A stretch of DNA of 13,585 nt from Granulicella sp. (GCA_003133205.1 PKWK01000181.1:1-13585), one strand, 5' to 3'; positions 1 to 7,724 are shown, counted from the stretch's first letter. Notes: generated by a model not told the origin, from the letters alone. Translations and numbers: made by a program.

Positions 1-28
1 TTGAAATGCGATTGCCCTGGGGTATAAC
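1..28 (+). promoter_or_regulatory. Possible sigma70-type promoter
   Basis: TTGAAA at 1-6 and TATAAC at 23-28 are separated by 16 bp, close to the -35/-10 consensus, and point towards the beta-propeller gene. If used, the transcript would carry a 5' leader of about 370 bases. A second perfect TATAAT lies at 52-57, but its nearest TTGACA (38-43) is only 8 bp away, too close for a standard pair. The box match is what I see; promoter activity is inferred. Confidence 0.4.
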
Positions 29-133
29 CCCTCACCCTTGACACCCGGGCGTATAATTAACTCAGGTAGAGACAGAATCCACCAGCCTCAGGCTTGTGTC
101 TCCCAAAGCTCCAAAGGAAACCATAACTCCAGC

Positions 134-182
134 GTTTTGAAGATCTTGCAAATCATCTCCTTTGTTTTCAAGATCCTGCAAA
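134..182. repeat. Two imperfect 19-bp direct repeats, 30 bp period
   Basis: The copy at 134-152 reads GTTTTGAAGATCTTGCAAA and the copy at 164-182 reads GTTTTCAAGATCCTGCAAA, differing at two positions. The period is 30 bp, about three helical turns, which would place both copies on the same DNA face. The first copy is centred on the palindrome AAGATCTT. Such pairs are typical of regulator binding sites, but no regulator can be named. Confidence 0.55.
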
Positions 183-390
183 ACCGCCAGTCTGTAAGTG
201 GTTTGTTTGGAAGATTATGCACAATTCGATACCGGGGGGTACACCAATGTCGCAGGCAGACCAGTCCGCTTCACACCGCCTTAAGGTTGTGTGGTCTATC
301 CTCTCGGGGGCTACCATGAACAGCTTCCCGCGCGATGCCAAATCTGCGTCGCAGCGGACAGTTCCCGACCCCACCGCCAAGAGAATCTCC

Positions 391-396
391 AGGAGA
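391..396 (+). promoter_or_regulatory. Ribosome binding site that fixes the beta-propeller start
   Basis: AGGAGA at 391-396 lies 8 bases before the ATG at 405. No comparable site precedes the upstream in-frame start at 291, so 405 is the supported start. The signal peptide also begins immediately at this codon. Confidence 0.75.
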
Positions 397-404
397 CGCA
401 CCGC

Positions 405-1532
405 ATGACACGCAAACCGCTCGCACTCGCCACCCTCGCCGCCATCGCCGCTCTGATCCCGCTCGCAGCCCACGCCCAGGCCGGCCCCTACAAGATCATC
501 AGCACCGTCAAGATCGGTGGCGACGGCGGATTCGACTACGTCACCGCTGACGTCGCAGGCCGCAACCTCTACGTCGCCCGCTCCGGCGCCACCGGCCACA
601 TCGGCGTCTACAATCTCGACACCCTCGCCCAGGTCGGCGACATCACCGGCGTCAGCTCCCACGGCGGCATGGTCGATCCCGACACCGGCCACGGCTTCGC
701 CACCTCCAAGCCGATCACCATGTTCGACGCCAAGACCTTCGCCGTCATCAAGAAGATCGAAGTCCAGGGCAATCCCGACGGCTACCTCGTCGACACCTTC
801 AACCACCGCTACTATGACCTCTCGCACTCCGCGCCCAACATCACCGTCATCGACACCAAGGACGGTTCCATCCTCGGTACCATCGACATCGGCGGCGCGC
901 CCGAGCAGGCCGTCACCGACGGCAAAGGCCACATCTACGTCGACATCGAAGACAAGTCTGCCATCGCCGTCATCGACGCCAAGACCATGACCATGACCGG
1001 CAAGTATGACCTCTCCAGCAAGAGCGGCGGATGCGCCGGCCTCGCCATGGACGTCAAGAACAACATCCTCTTCGCCGCTTGCCGCGACAAGAACGACATG
1101 GTCATCCTCTCCGCCACCGACGGCCACATCATCACCGACCTGCCCATCGGCGTCGGCTGCGATGGTGCCACCTTCAACCCCGCCACCATGGAAGCCTTCA
1201 GCTCCCAGGGCGACGGCACCCTCACCATCATCAAGGAAAACTCGCCGACCAGCTTCGTCGTAGAGCAGACCGTCACCACGCCAGTCCGCGCCAAGACGCT
1301 CACGCTCGACACCAAGACCGGCCACATTCTGCTGATCACCGCGGAATACGGCCCCGCGCCCGCACCGCCAACACCCGCAGCAGCACCGGCAACGCCCCCA
1401 CCCGCAGCCGCACCAGGAGCAGCGCCGGCAGCAGGCGGACGCCCCGGTGGACCCGGCGGACCAGGTGGCTTCCGAGGTCCCCGTGCTCCAATGATTCCCG
1501 GCTCGTTCTCCATCATCGTCGTCGGCAAGTAA
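405..1532 (+). CDS. Secreted YVTN/YncE-type beta-propeller protein
   Basis: A 375-residue protein resembling the YncE / 40-residue YVTN beta-propeller repeat family, whose members are extracytoplasmic scaffolds; the specific role here is unknown. Residues 1-25 form a clear signal peptide (positive start, Ala/Leu core, likely cleavage after AHA or AQA). Repeated blade motifs follow, such as LYVARSGATGHIGVYNLDTL (55-74), ITVIDTKDGSILGTIDIGG (146-164) and IAVIDAKTMTMTGKYDL (187-203). Residues 316-363 are almost only Pro, Ala, Gly and Arg, and the protein then ends with a hydrophobic strand, GSFSIIVVGK. The linker therefore looks inserted within the last blade rather than being a simple tail. Three cysteines (210, 226, 252) could matter for folding. 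murQ begins 11 bases downstream, so co-transcription is likely. No catalytic residues can be assigned. Confidence 0.85.
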   Translation: MTRKPLALATLAAIAALIPLAAHAQAGPYKIISTVKIGGDGGFDYVTADVAGRNLYVARSGATGHIGVYNLDTLAQVGDITGVSSHGGMVDPDTGHGFATSKPITMFDAKTFAVIKKIEVQGNPDGYLVDTFNHRYYDLSHSAPNITVIDTKDGSILGTIDIGGAPEQAVTDGKGHIYVDIEDKSAIAVIDAKTMTMTGKYDLSSKSGGCAGLAMDVKNNILFAACRDKNDMVILSATDGHIITDLPIGVGCDGATFNPATMEAFSSQGDGTLTIIKENSPTSFVVEQTVTTPVRAKTLTLDTKTGHILLITAEYGPAPAPPTPAAAPATPPPAAAPGAAPAAGGRPGGPGGPGGFRGPRAPMIPGSFSIIVVGK

Positions 1533-1543
1533 ACTAGAGGGAC

Positions 1544-2473
1544 ATGCGAAGCTTGGGTTCCCTCATCACAGAAACACGCAATCCGCACTCCGAGCACATC
1601 GATGAACTCTCCACCCTGGAGATGCTCACCGTTATCAACAACGAGGATGCGACCGTCGCCGCGGCGGTCGCATCCGAACTCCCCAACATCGCCCGCGCGG
1701 TGGATGAGATTGCAGCCCGCTTCGCCCAGGGAGGTCGCCTTTTCTACATCGGCGCAGGAACCAGCGGAAGACTCGGCGTCCTCGACGCATCCGAGTGTCC
1801 GCCCACTTTTTCCGTTCCGCCCGCGCTCGTCCAGGGCCTGATCGCTGGAGGCGATTCCGCTCTCCGCGACTCCTCCGAGCACTCGGAAGATTCCCTCGAA
1901 GAAGGCGCCCGCGATCTCACTGCCGCCGGCTTCGGCATCCCGAACGAAGCTGATCCATCCGCGCCAACACCTGACGTCCTCGTCGGCATCGCGGCCAGCG
2001 GACGAACTCCCTACGTCCTCGGCGCGCTCCTCCACGCAAAATCCATCAAAGCTTTCACCATCGGCCTCGCCTGTGTCGCTGCCTCGCCCATCTCCAAGGT
2101 CTCCGACCTCACCATCGCGCCGGTTACTGGCCCCGAGGTTGTCACCGGTTCGACACGCATGAAGGCCGGAACCGCCACCAAGCTCGTCCTCAACATGCTC
2201 TCCACCGGCGTCATGATCCGCACGGGAGCCATCTACGGCAACCTCATGGTGAACGTCACACCCACCAACGACAAGCTCGTCGACCGCGCCCACCGCATCA
2301 TCATGGACGCAACCGGATGCGACCGCTACACCGCCATCCGCCTGCTCATCGAAGCCGGCAGCGTCAAGACCGCCATCGCCATGCAAAAGCTCTCGCTCCC
2401 CCGCGCCGAGGCCGAGAACCGCCTCGCCAGCACCGGCGGAAACCTCAGCAAGGCCTTACGCGACAACATCTAA
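1544..2473 (+). CDS. murQ: N-acetylmuramic acid 6-phosphate etherase
   Basis: MurQ cleaves the D-lactyl ether of MurNAc-6-phosphate, giving GlcNAc-6-phosphate and D-lactate in cytoplasmic peptidoglycan recycling. The protein has 309 residues, slightly longer than E. coli MurQ (298). The family signature IGAGTSGRLGVLDASECPPT runs over residues 69-88 in the SIS sugar-phosphate fold. Glu84 in it and Glu115 in SEHSEDS match the catalytic glutamates known as Glu83 and Glu114 in E. coli. The conserved TGSTRMKAGTATK segment and the C-terminal GNLSKAL are also present. The start is the ATG at 1544, preceded by the purine-rich AGAGGGA. It sits 11 bases after the beta-propeller gene and 30 before the phospholipase-like gene. 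The kinase anmK or transporter murP that would supply its substrate is not in the window. Confidence 0.96.
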   Translation: MRSLGSLITETRNPHSEHIDELSTLEMLTVINNEDATVAAAVASELPNIARAVDEIAARFAQGGRLFYIGAGTSGRLGVLDASECPPTFSVPPALVQGLIAGGDSALRDSSEHSEDSLEEGARDLTAAGFGIPNEADPSAPTPDVLVGIAASGRTPYVLGALLHAKSIKAFTIGLACVAASPISKVSDLTIAPVTGPEVVTGSTRMKAGTATKLVLNMLSTGVMIRTGAIYGNLMVNVTPTNDKLVDRAHRIIMDATGCDRYTAIRLLIEAGSVKTAIAMQKLSLPRAEAENRLASTGGNLSKALRDNI

Positions 2474-2503
2474 GTGCCGCGCGGCATCCAATAAGGTACG
2501 TCT

Positions 2504-3934
2504 ATGGCCTCGTTTCGTACGTCCTGTATCTGGCTCGTCACCCTCCTGGTCCTCCTCTTCACGGCCGCGCCACCTGCTGGCGCATATGCCGTCCTCACCC
2601 ATGAGCAGATCATCGACCTCACTTGGGCCGACTCGATTCAGCCGCTCCTGCTCAGGCGCTTCCCCACCCTCACACCAGCACAACTCCGCGAAGCCCATGC
2701 CTACGCCTACGGCGGGTGCGTAATCCAGGACCTCGGCTATTATCCCTTTGGGAAACCCAACTTCTCCGACCTCCTCCACTACGTCCGCACCGGCGACTTC
2801 GTCCGCGCGCTCTTTCGCGACTCTAAAGATGCCAACGATGTCGCCTTCGCCATCGGCGCCCTCTCCCACTATCTGGGCGATACCATCGGCCATCCCGACG
2901 CGATCAACCTCGCCGTAGCCCAGGAGTTCCCCGAGCTCGCCCTGAAGTACGGCCGCAACGTCAACTACGCGGAAGGCCCGCACCAGCATGTCCGTGCTGA
3001 GTTCGCCTTCGACGTCGACGAAATCAGCAAGCACCGCCTCGCCCCCGAGAGTTACCTCAACCGCATCGGATTCGCCGTACCCGTCCCGCTGCTTACCCGC
3101 GCCTTCTTCGACACTTACGGCCTCGATCTCGCGAAGGTCCTCCAGCGCTCCCAACCGGATCTCCGTGGATACCGCTACTCGGTCCGGACTCTTCTGCCCA
3201 GCGTCGCCTACGCGGAAACGCTGCTACACGGCAAGCAGTTCGGGCCCGACGCCCCCAGCCCCGCGCTGGACATCCTGAACCAGGATGTCAGCCGCCTTTC
3301 CATCGCCAACAACTGGGACACGTACCATAAGGCTGGCATCGGGACCCACCTGCTGGCCGGATTCATCTTCATCCTCCCCAAGTTTGGGCCACTTTCCGTC
3401 CTCTCAATCCGGATCCCCACCCCCGCCGCGAAACAGGATTATCTGAATTCCCTAGTCAAGACCACCGCTCGGCTTCGCGATATCCTCGCGCACGCCAGCA
3501 CCTCCGGCGACATTCCCGACAAAGACCTTGACACCGGCCTCGACGTACTCCCCGGCACCTACTCGCTTGAGGACTACACGTATACCGACCTCCTCCACGA
3601 AGTCGCACGCACGCCCGACACGCCCATCCCCTTCGGTATCAAGCGCGACCTCCTCGCCTACTTCGCCGATCTCGACAAAGTCATCTACCTCAAGCAAAAG
3701 CCGAAGTTGCTAGCCCAGGTCCAGGCCGACCTGCCCATCCTTCAGACCATCTCCACCAAGGCCCAATACCCCGACAGCGCGTTCCTTCCCGAACCCGACG
3801 CCGCCAAGGCCCCCGCCCCGCAAAACGCGCCCCCAACTATCGCCGCACCCAGCGGGCCGCCCACCTCCGCCAAACCCACCAGTCCCCTCGTCCCGGGTTC
3901 GACGCCCAAACCCCAACCCCAGCCCCAGCCCTGA
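2504..3934 (+). CDS. Secreted zinc-dependent phospholipase C-like protein
   Basis: A 476-residue protein that looks like the bacterial zinc-dependent phospholipase C / S1-P1 nuclease-like fold. Members hydrolyse phosphodiesters in phospholipids using three zinc ions. A signal peptide spans residues 1-27 (hydrophobic run LVTLLVLLF, cleavage near AGA). Histidines and aspartates typical of metal sites follow: His33 in LTHEQI, His92 in LLHYV, then SHYLGDTIGHPD (121-132) and HQHVRAEFAFD (160-170). The protein is longer than the classical enzymes, with an extra C-terminal region ending in a Pro/Ala/Thr-rich tail (about 430-476, closing with PQPQPQP). The mature N-terminus does not begin with the Trp used as a zinc ligand in clostridial and Bacillus enzymes, so substrate and activity are uncertain. 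It starts 30 bases after murQ, with AAGG about 8 bases before the ATG. Confidence 0.8.
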   Translation: MASFRTSCIWLVTLLVLLFTAAPPAGAYAVLTHEQIIDLTWADSIQPLLLRRFPTLTPAQLREAHAYAYGGCVIQDLGYYPFGKPNFSDLLHYVRTGDFVRALFRDSKDANDVAFAIGALSHYLGDTIGHPDAINLAVAQEFPELALKYGRNVNYAEGPHQHVRAEFAFDVDEISKHRLAPESYLNRIGFAVPVPLLTRAFFDTYGLDLAKVLQRSQPDLRGYRYSVRTLLPSVAYAETLLHGKQFGPDAPSPALDILNQDVSRLSIANNWDTYHKAGIGTHLLAGFIFILPKFGPLSVLSIRIPTPAAKQDYLNSLVKTTARLRDILAHASTSGDIPDKDLDTGLDVLPGTYSLEDYTYTDLLHEVARTPDTPIPFGIKRDLLAYFADLDKVIYLKQKPKLLAQVQADLPILQTISTKAQYPDSAFLPEPDAAKAPAPQNAPPTIAAPSGPPTSAKPTSPLVPGSTPKPQPQPQP

Positions 3935-3953
3935 TCGGCGTTGAGTCTTTGCC

Positions 3954-4470
3954 CTACGACTGCCCGATCAATACGCCTGCCGCAAAAACCAATCCGCCGC
4001 CCACAATCACCTGCAGGAAGCTCAACGCGAAGCTGGTCTTGAAGTATTTGTGCCGGATCAATGCAATCACTACCAACTCCACACCGACCACGAAGTACGC
4101 CCATGTCAGCGCCGTATGCACGTTCGGGATCAGGAATGGCAGCGAATGCAGAAAACCGCCAATGAACGTCATCAATCCGGTCACAATTCCGCGGAACACC
4201 GGATTGCCCCTGCCAGTCAGCTTGCCGTCATCCGATCAGCCCTCTGAGAACGCCATCGAGATTCCTGCACCAACCGCCGATGCCGCTCCGATCAGGAACA
4301 CGGTCCGTGAATTGTAAGTGGCGAACGCAGTTGCAAAGATCGGCGCCAGCGTCGAAACCGACCCATCCATCAACCCGGCGAGCCCGGGTGAATGATCCGC
4401 AGCATAAAGCTCTTGTCGTTCCCGACAAGTGTGGTGAGTGTTCTTCGAGGTTGGGTAGCGAGTCTGACAT
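3954..4470 (-). pseudogene. Broken VIT1/CCC1-type (MbfA-like) iron/manganese transporter
   Basis: Three pieces read together as one VIT1/CCC1 membrane transporter of the kind that forms the membrane half of MbfA iron exporters. From the ATG at 4470 one frame encodes [17 protein letters not shown]. The frame then shifts near 4412-4430 and continues as [20 protein letters not shown] and further to MAFSEG. A TGA at 4236-4238 interrupts it. The same frame resumes with SDDGKLTGRGNPVFRGIVTG and ends with VIGGGLVFAAGVLIGQS-like membrane helices at 3954. The TGA replaces a single residue in an otherwise well-preserved frame, with no net shift. The ferritin-like domain of full MbfA proteins is absent. 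Only a restart at the GTG at 4199 (81 residues, roughly the last two helices) would escape the lesions. Preservation of the rest implies recent decay or sequencing error. It converges with the phospholipase-like gene 19 bases away. Confidence 0.72.
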
Positions 4471-4488
4471 AGCCTTATAGATGCAGAA

Positions 4489-4529
4489 CAGCTTCGTTCG
4501 GCGGCTGATTGGCGCGTCGAACGAAGCTG
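4489..4529. repeat. 12-bp perfect inverted repeat after the helicase gene
   Basis: CAGCTTCGTTCG (4489-4500) faces CGAACGAAGCTG (4518-4529) across a 17-base spacer. On the minus strand it lies 44 bases beyond the helicase stop and 19 bases before the ATG of the broken transporter. No T-run follows on the minus strand, so a classic rho-independent terminator is not supported. It could be a weak terminator for the helicase or an operator for the transporter. Confidence 0.5.
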
Positions 4530-4572
4530 CGATTTGCTTAAATTACTATGGTTTGAATATCTGTGAAAGCGA

Positions 4573-6150
4573 CTATTGCCCGCGGCGAGCGGGACCCGAA
4601 CGACTGCTGCCCGGACGGCTGCTATTGGAACGGCTGCCCGAACTGCGTCCGCCGGAGAAGCCGCCACCACCAGCACGACTGCGAAAGCCGTTTCCACTGC
4701 TGCCCTTGTATGGGCTGGTGCCGATATTCCTGGCCTGGGTCTGCGCGGACGCATCTCCCGACTTCCAGGTCCGCGTCTCCAGCGCCAGCAGGGTGTTGGC
4801 GTTGGTCGAGAGATCGAGAGGCTTGTTGCGCTCCTCTTTCTCAAGGTTCTTATCGGCTTCGCGCCATTCGAACTTTACCTTCAGCTCGCGCTCCATCTTG
4901 CGCGCGTCTGACCGCTCCTGCGGCATCACGAACGTCGTCGCAATGCCCGTCGCCCCAGCGCGCCCGGTCCGTCCGATGCGGTGAACAAAATCGTCCGACC
5001 CATTGGGCAGGTCGTAGTTGACGACGTGCGCGATGTCTTGCACATCGATGCCGCGCGCCGCAACGTCGGTCGCCACCAGCACGCGATGCTTGCCCGTTGA
5101 AAAGCCCTTCAGCGCCGCAGTCCGCTGCGACTGCGAGCGGTCGCCGTGGATCACGTCCACGTCATGCCCCAGCCGCTCCAGCTTCTTCGAGATGCGGTCC
5201 GCGCCATGCTTGGTGCGCGAGAATACGAGGAATGTCCCCGTCTCTTCGCGCAACATCTGGTCCAGCAGGCCAAGCTTTTGGTCCGCCATTACCGTGCATG
5301 CGCGGAGCTCAACCTGATCGCACGGCTTCGAAGTCTGGCCGATCTCCACCCGCACCGGATTGCGCACGTAGTCGCGCACAATCTCGCGCACGTTCGCGTC
5401 CAGAGTCGCCGAGTAGCACATCGTCTGCCGCGTCCTCGGAAGCGAGCCCACGATGCGCCGGATCGCAGGCAGAAAGCCCATGTCCAGCATGCGGTCGACT
5501 TCGTCAAGCACCAGCATCTCAACCGAGTTGATGTTCACAGCACGACGCCGCAGAAAGTCTTCGAGGCGTCCCGGTGTCGCGACCACAAGCCGCGGACCGC
5601 GGGCGAGTTGGTCGAGCTGGGTGTTCTCGGAAAGGCCGCCAACCACCAGCACCGCGTCGTTCTTCGCGTTCGGCACCAGCTTCGAGTAGTGCTCCAGCAC
5701 CTGCATCGCAAGTTCGCGCGTAGGCAGCAGGATCAGCGCCCGGATCGGTCCCCGCTTGCCCTTGGTCGAAGGCGCCGCCATCGCGTCCATGTGCTCGATC
5801 ATCGGGATCAGGAAGCTTAGCGTCTTGCCCGTACCGGTCGAAGCCGTGGCCAGGATGTCCGCACCCTCAAGCGCCGGCGGAATTGCCTTCGCCTGCACCG
5901 GTGTCGGTGTCATGAATCCAGCAGCGCTCAGACGGCCCTTCAGAGCAGCGGAGATTTTGAAGTCGTTGAAATGAACATCCTTCAGAAAGGGAAGGTGAGT
6001 CGTCGGATCGATCTCGATCTCGGACGACGCGACGGTTGTGTTCATGGATGCGAAATGCGCGGAGTTGTCCGCAGGAGATGCGTCGTTCGCGGAAGGTGCG
6101 TTGTTCATAGGTACAGAAATAGCCTCAGGCTCAAGAGTTGCGGTAGTCAA
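4573..6150 (-). CDS. RhlE-like DEAD-box ATP-dependent RNA helicase (DEVD variant)
   Basis: A 525-residue helicase that unwinds or remodels RNA using ATP, probably in ribosome assembly or RNA turnover. All core motifs are visible: Q-motif region 61-86 (PTPVQ), motif I ASTGTGKT (103-110), PTREL (143-147), GG (171-172), TPGR (192-195), motif II DEVD (216-219), SAT (247-249), LVFSRT (308-313), RGIDV (366-370) and HRIGRTGR (390-397). Motif II is DEVD instead of DEAD. The start is taken as TTG at 6150 because AAGGAA lies 6 bases upstream; ATGs at residues 15 and 36 are alternatives. Residues 1-50 are a variable, acidic/Ser-rich extension. Residues 485-525 form a Gly/Ser/Arg-rich tail, common in helicases that bind RNA nonspecifically. 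It is separated from rpoA by a terminator, so it is its own unit. Confidence 0.92.
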   Translation of the reverse strand: MTTATLEPEAISVPMNNAPSANDASPADNSAHFASMNTTVASSEIEIDPTTHLPFLKDVHFNDFKISAALKGRLSAAGFMTPTPVQAKAIPPALEGADILATASTGTGKTLSFLIPMIEHMDAMAAPSTKGKRGPIRALILLPTRELAMQVLEHYSKLVPNAKNDAVLVVGGLSENTQLDQLARGPRLVVATPGRLEDFLRRRAVNINSVEMLVLDEVDRMLDMGFLPAIRRIVGSLPRTRQTMCYSATLDANVREIVRDYVRNPVRVEIGQTSKPCDQVELRACTVMADQKLGLLDQMLREETGTFLVFSRTKHGADRISKKLERLGHDVDVIHGDRSQSQRTAALKGFSTGKHRVLVATDVAARGIDVQDIAHVVNYDLPNGSDDFVHRIGRTGRAGATGIATTFVMPQERSDARKMERELKVKFEWREADKNLEKEERNKPLDLSTNANTLLALETRTWKSGDASAQTQARNIGTSPYKGSSGNGFRSRAGGGGFSGGRSSGSRSNSSRPGSSRSGPARRGQ

Positions 6151-6560
6151 GAATGTTCCTTATCGATCGGTGTAGATGAAGCGCAAATAGATGCAGCGAT
6201 GCCGAAGCACCATGGTTTCGTTTGATCAGCATTGCTATCGGGTTCGAAGCGCTGCTGCTGCACGGCGAGACGCGTCCATTTGACGTGTCTTCCAGCCAGA
6301 GCAACCAGCGCGTCTTCTTGCGGCACAAAGGCCTTTTTGGGGCCTACAGCCACTTGCAGAAGATCTGCGGTGGGAAAGGCAATCACAGTCTCTGGCCAGA
6401 GACTTCGAATCTCCCCGAAGTCCTTGCCTGCGATGCCCGCACTCGTTGTAGTCAAGTGCAAGACTAGTGTAACACATCCGCCGCCTTTGCTGTTGACTTG
6501 CGAGTGTCCCTTGTCTATCAGCAAAGGCTGCGAGAAGAGCACGTTGCATGCAAGAGCGAA
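6151..6560. other. Stretch between helicase and rpoA terminator without a convincing gene
   Basis: I see no recognisable gene here. On the minus strand a frame from a GTG at 6542 runs 131 codons to a TGA at 6147, overlapping the helicase TTG as TTGA. It has no ribosome binding site, no recognised domain and a less GC-biased third position than its neighbours, so I treat it as doubtful. The helicase promoter should lie here. A TACACT that could serve as a -10 box occurs on the minus strand at 6470-6465, without a good -35. Confidence 0.4.
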
Positions 6561-6561
6561 T

Positions 6562-6600
6562 TAAGAAAATTGGGCCGCATCCATAAGGATGCGGCCCAAA
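6562..6600 (-). terminator. Rho-independent terminator of the ribosomal protein operon
   Basis: On the minus strand TTGGGCCGCATCC, loop TTAT and GGATGCGGCCCAA form a perfect 13-bp stem (6570-6599), followed by TTTTCTTAATT. The stem is very GC-rich and starts about 30 bases after the rpoA stop codon. It marks the end of the operon transcript. It also separates rpoA from the helicase. Confidence 0.92.
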
Positions 6601-6629
6601 TCATTTGCGACAACGACTGCTCGATGCGT

Positions 6630-7724
6630 TTAGAAGTTCTCGGGCTCGCTGGCCAGGCCGAGATCCTCATCTTCATCTTCGTCCTCATCGTCATCGTCGA
6701 AGCTGCCGAAGCTGGCGGCGAGCGTTGCGGCCGGAAGAACCGACGTGGGTCCGGGAACCGGATTGCCCTGATCATCGATCTTCATGCCGAGCGACAGGCC
6801 CATCTGCGCGAGAATCTCTTTGATCTCGTTCAGCGACTTGCGACCAAAATTCTTGGTCTTCAACATCTCGGCTTCAGTCTTCTGGATGAGTTCGCCGATG
6901 GTGGCGATGTTGGCGTTCTTCAGGCAGTTATAGCTGCGAACGGAGAGCTCGAGCTCTTCGACCGAGCGATTGAGGTTCTCGTTGCGAGCGGCCGGACCGT
7001 CCAGCGCATCGTGGCCGGCTTCCATCTCCTCTTCAAAGTTAATGAAGATGCTCATGTGGTCCTTGAGCAGCTTGGCGGAGAGGCCGAGTGCGTCGGCCGG
7101 GAACACCGTGCCATTGGTCCAGATCTCGACCGTGAGCTTGTCGTAGTCGGTGATCTGGCCGAGACGCGCTGCTTCGACGAGGTAGTTGACCTTGCGGACC
7201 GGAGAGTGGACGCTGTCGACGGGGATGAATCCGAGGCCCAAGTCAGCATCGAAGTTCTTATCGGCAGAGATGTATCCACGGCCGCGCTTGAGGCGCATCT
7301 CCATGTCGATCTTGCCGCCTTCGGAGACGGTGCAGATGTAGACATCCTTGTCGAGGATCTCGACGTCACCGTCGGCTTCGATCATGCCGGAGGTGATAAC
7401 GCCAGCCGCATCGGCGCGGAGGTAGAGGGCCTTGGGGCCTTCGCCTGCGAGTTTGAAGGGAATCTGCTTGAGGTTGAGGATGATGTCGGTCGCGTCCTCG
7501 ACGACTCCGCTGATCGACTGGAACTCGTGCAGCACGCCCTCGATGCGGACGGCGGTTACGGCTGCGCCTTCGATCGATGAGAGCAGGGTGCGGCGGAGTG
7601 CGTTGCCGATGGTGGTACCAAAGCCGCGCTCAAACGGCTGAGCGGAAACTTTTCCGTACTTCTCGGTGAGTGTTTCGGTGTCGACGGCAAGACGCTTGGG
7701 TTTCTGAAAGCCTCTCCAAAGCAT
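6630..7724 (-). CDS. rpoA: DNA-directed RNA polymerase subunit alpha
   Basis: The alpha subunit dimerises to nucleate RNA polymerase assembly and contacts promoters and activators through its C-terminal domain. The protein has 364 residues against about 329 in E. coli. The N-terminal domain shows [20 protein letters not shown] and the segment around [13 protein letters not shown] linker follows, then the helical C-terminal domain with [19 protein letters not shown] and [17 protein letters not shown] tail of about 40 residues follows the C-terminal domain and includes 12 consecutive Asp/Glu residues at 343-354, longer and more acidic than in typical alphas. The ATG at 7724 has GGAGAA 7 bases upstream. 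It is the last gene of the operon. The gap to rpsD holds a strong inverted repeat. Confidence 0.98.
   Translation of the reverse strand: MLWRGFQKPKRLAVDTETLTEKYGKVSAQPFERGFGTTIGNALRRTLLSSIEGAAVTAVRIEGVLHEFQSISGVVEDATDIILNLKQIPFKLAGEGPKALYLRADAAGVITSGMIEADGDVEILDKDVYICTVSEGGKIDMEMRLKRGRGYISADKNFDADLGLGFIPVDSVHSPVRKVNYLVEAARLGQITDYDKLTVEIWTNGTVFPADALGLSAKLLKDHMSIFINFEEEMEAGHDALDGPAARNENLNRSVEELELSVRSYNCLKNANIATIGELIQKTEAEMLKTKNFGRKSLNEIKEILAQMGLSLGMKIDDQGNPVPGPTSVLPAATLAASFGSFDDDDEDEDEDEDLGLASEPENF

Larger units (their letters stand above)
29..404 (+). other. Long non-coding leader upstream of the beta-propeller gene
   Basis: No convincing gene lies in this stretch. Short open frames exist (for example from 217 with an ATG), but they lack recognisable protein features and run into the start of the next gene. 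It contains the direct repeat pair at 134-182. It also contains a possible hairpin, AGACC at 258-262 facing GGTCT at 293-297, which encloses complementary CACA/TGTG bases and a CCTTAAGG palindrome. It may be a 5' untranslated leader or may hold operators. I do not recognise a known riboswitch. Confidence 0.4.

Noticed and set aside
38..57. TTGACA and TATAAT in close succession as a promoter
   Set aside because: The boxes are separated by only 8 bp, while sigma70 promoters need about 16 to 18.
168..2386. Long minus-strand open frames (168-1325 and 935-2386) opposite the beta-propeller and murQ genes
   Set aside because: They mirror GC-rich codons of real plus-strand genes and encode Asp/Gly/Val-rich strings without domains. 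The plus-strand proteins have signal peptides and family motifs.
4236..4238. Selenocysteine or other recoding at the in-frame TGA of the transporter
   Set aside because: The position usually holds a small or hydrophobic residue, not a catalytic Cys. No selenocysteine element is apparent, and a separate frameshift also breaks the gene.
6498..7580. 360-codon plus-strand frame opposite rpoA
   Set aside because: rpoA is unmistakable on the other strand, and this frame is its low-complexity antisense shadow.
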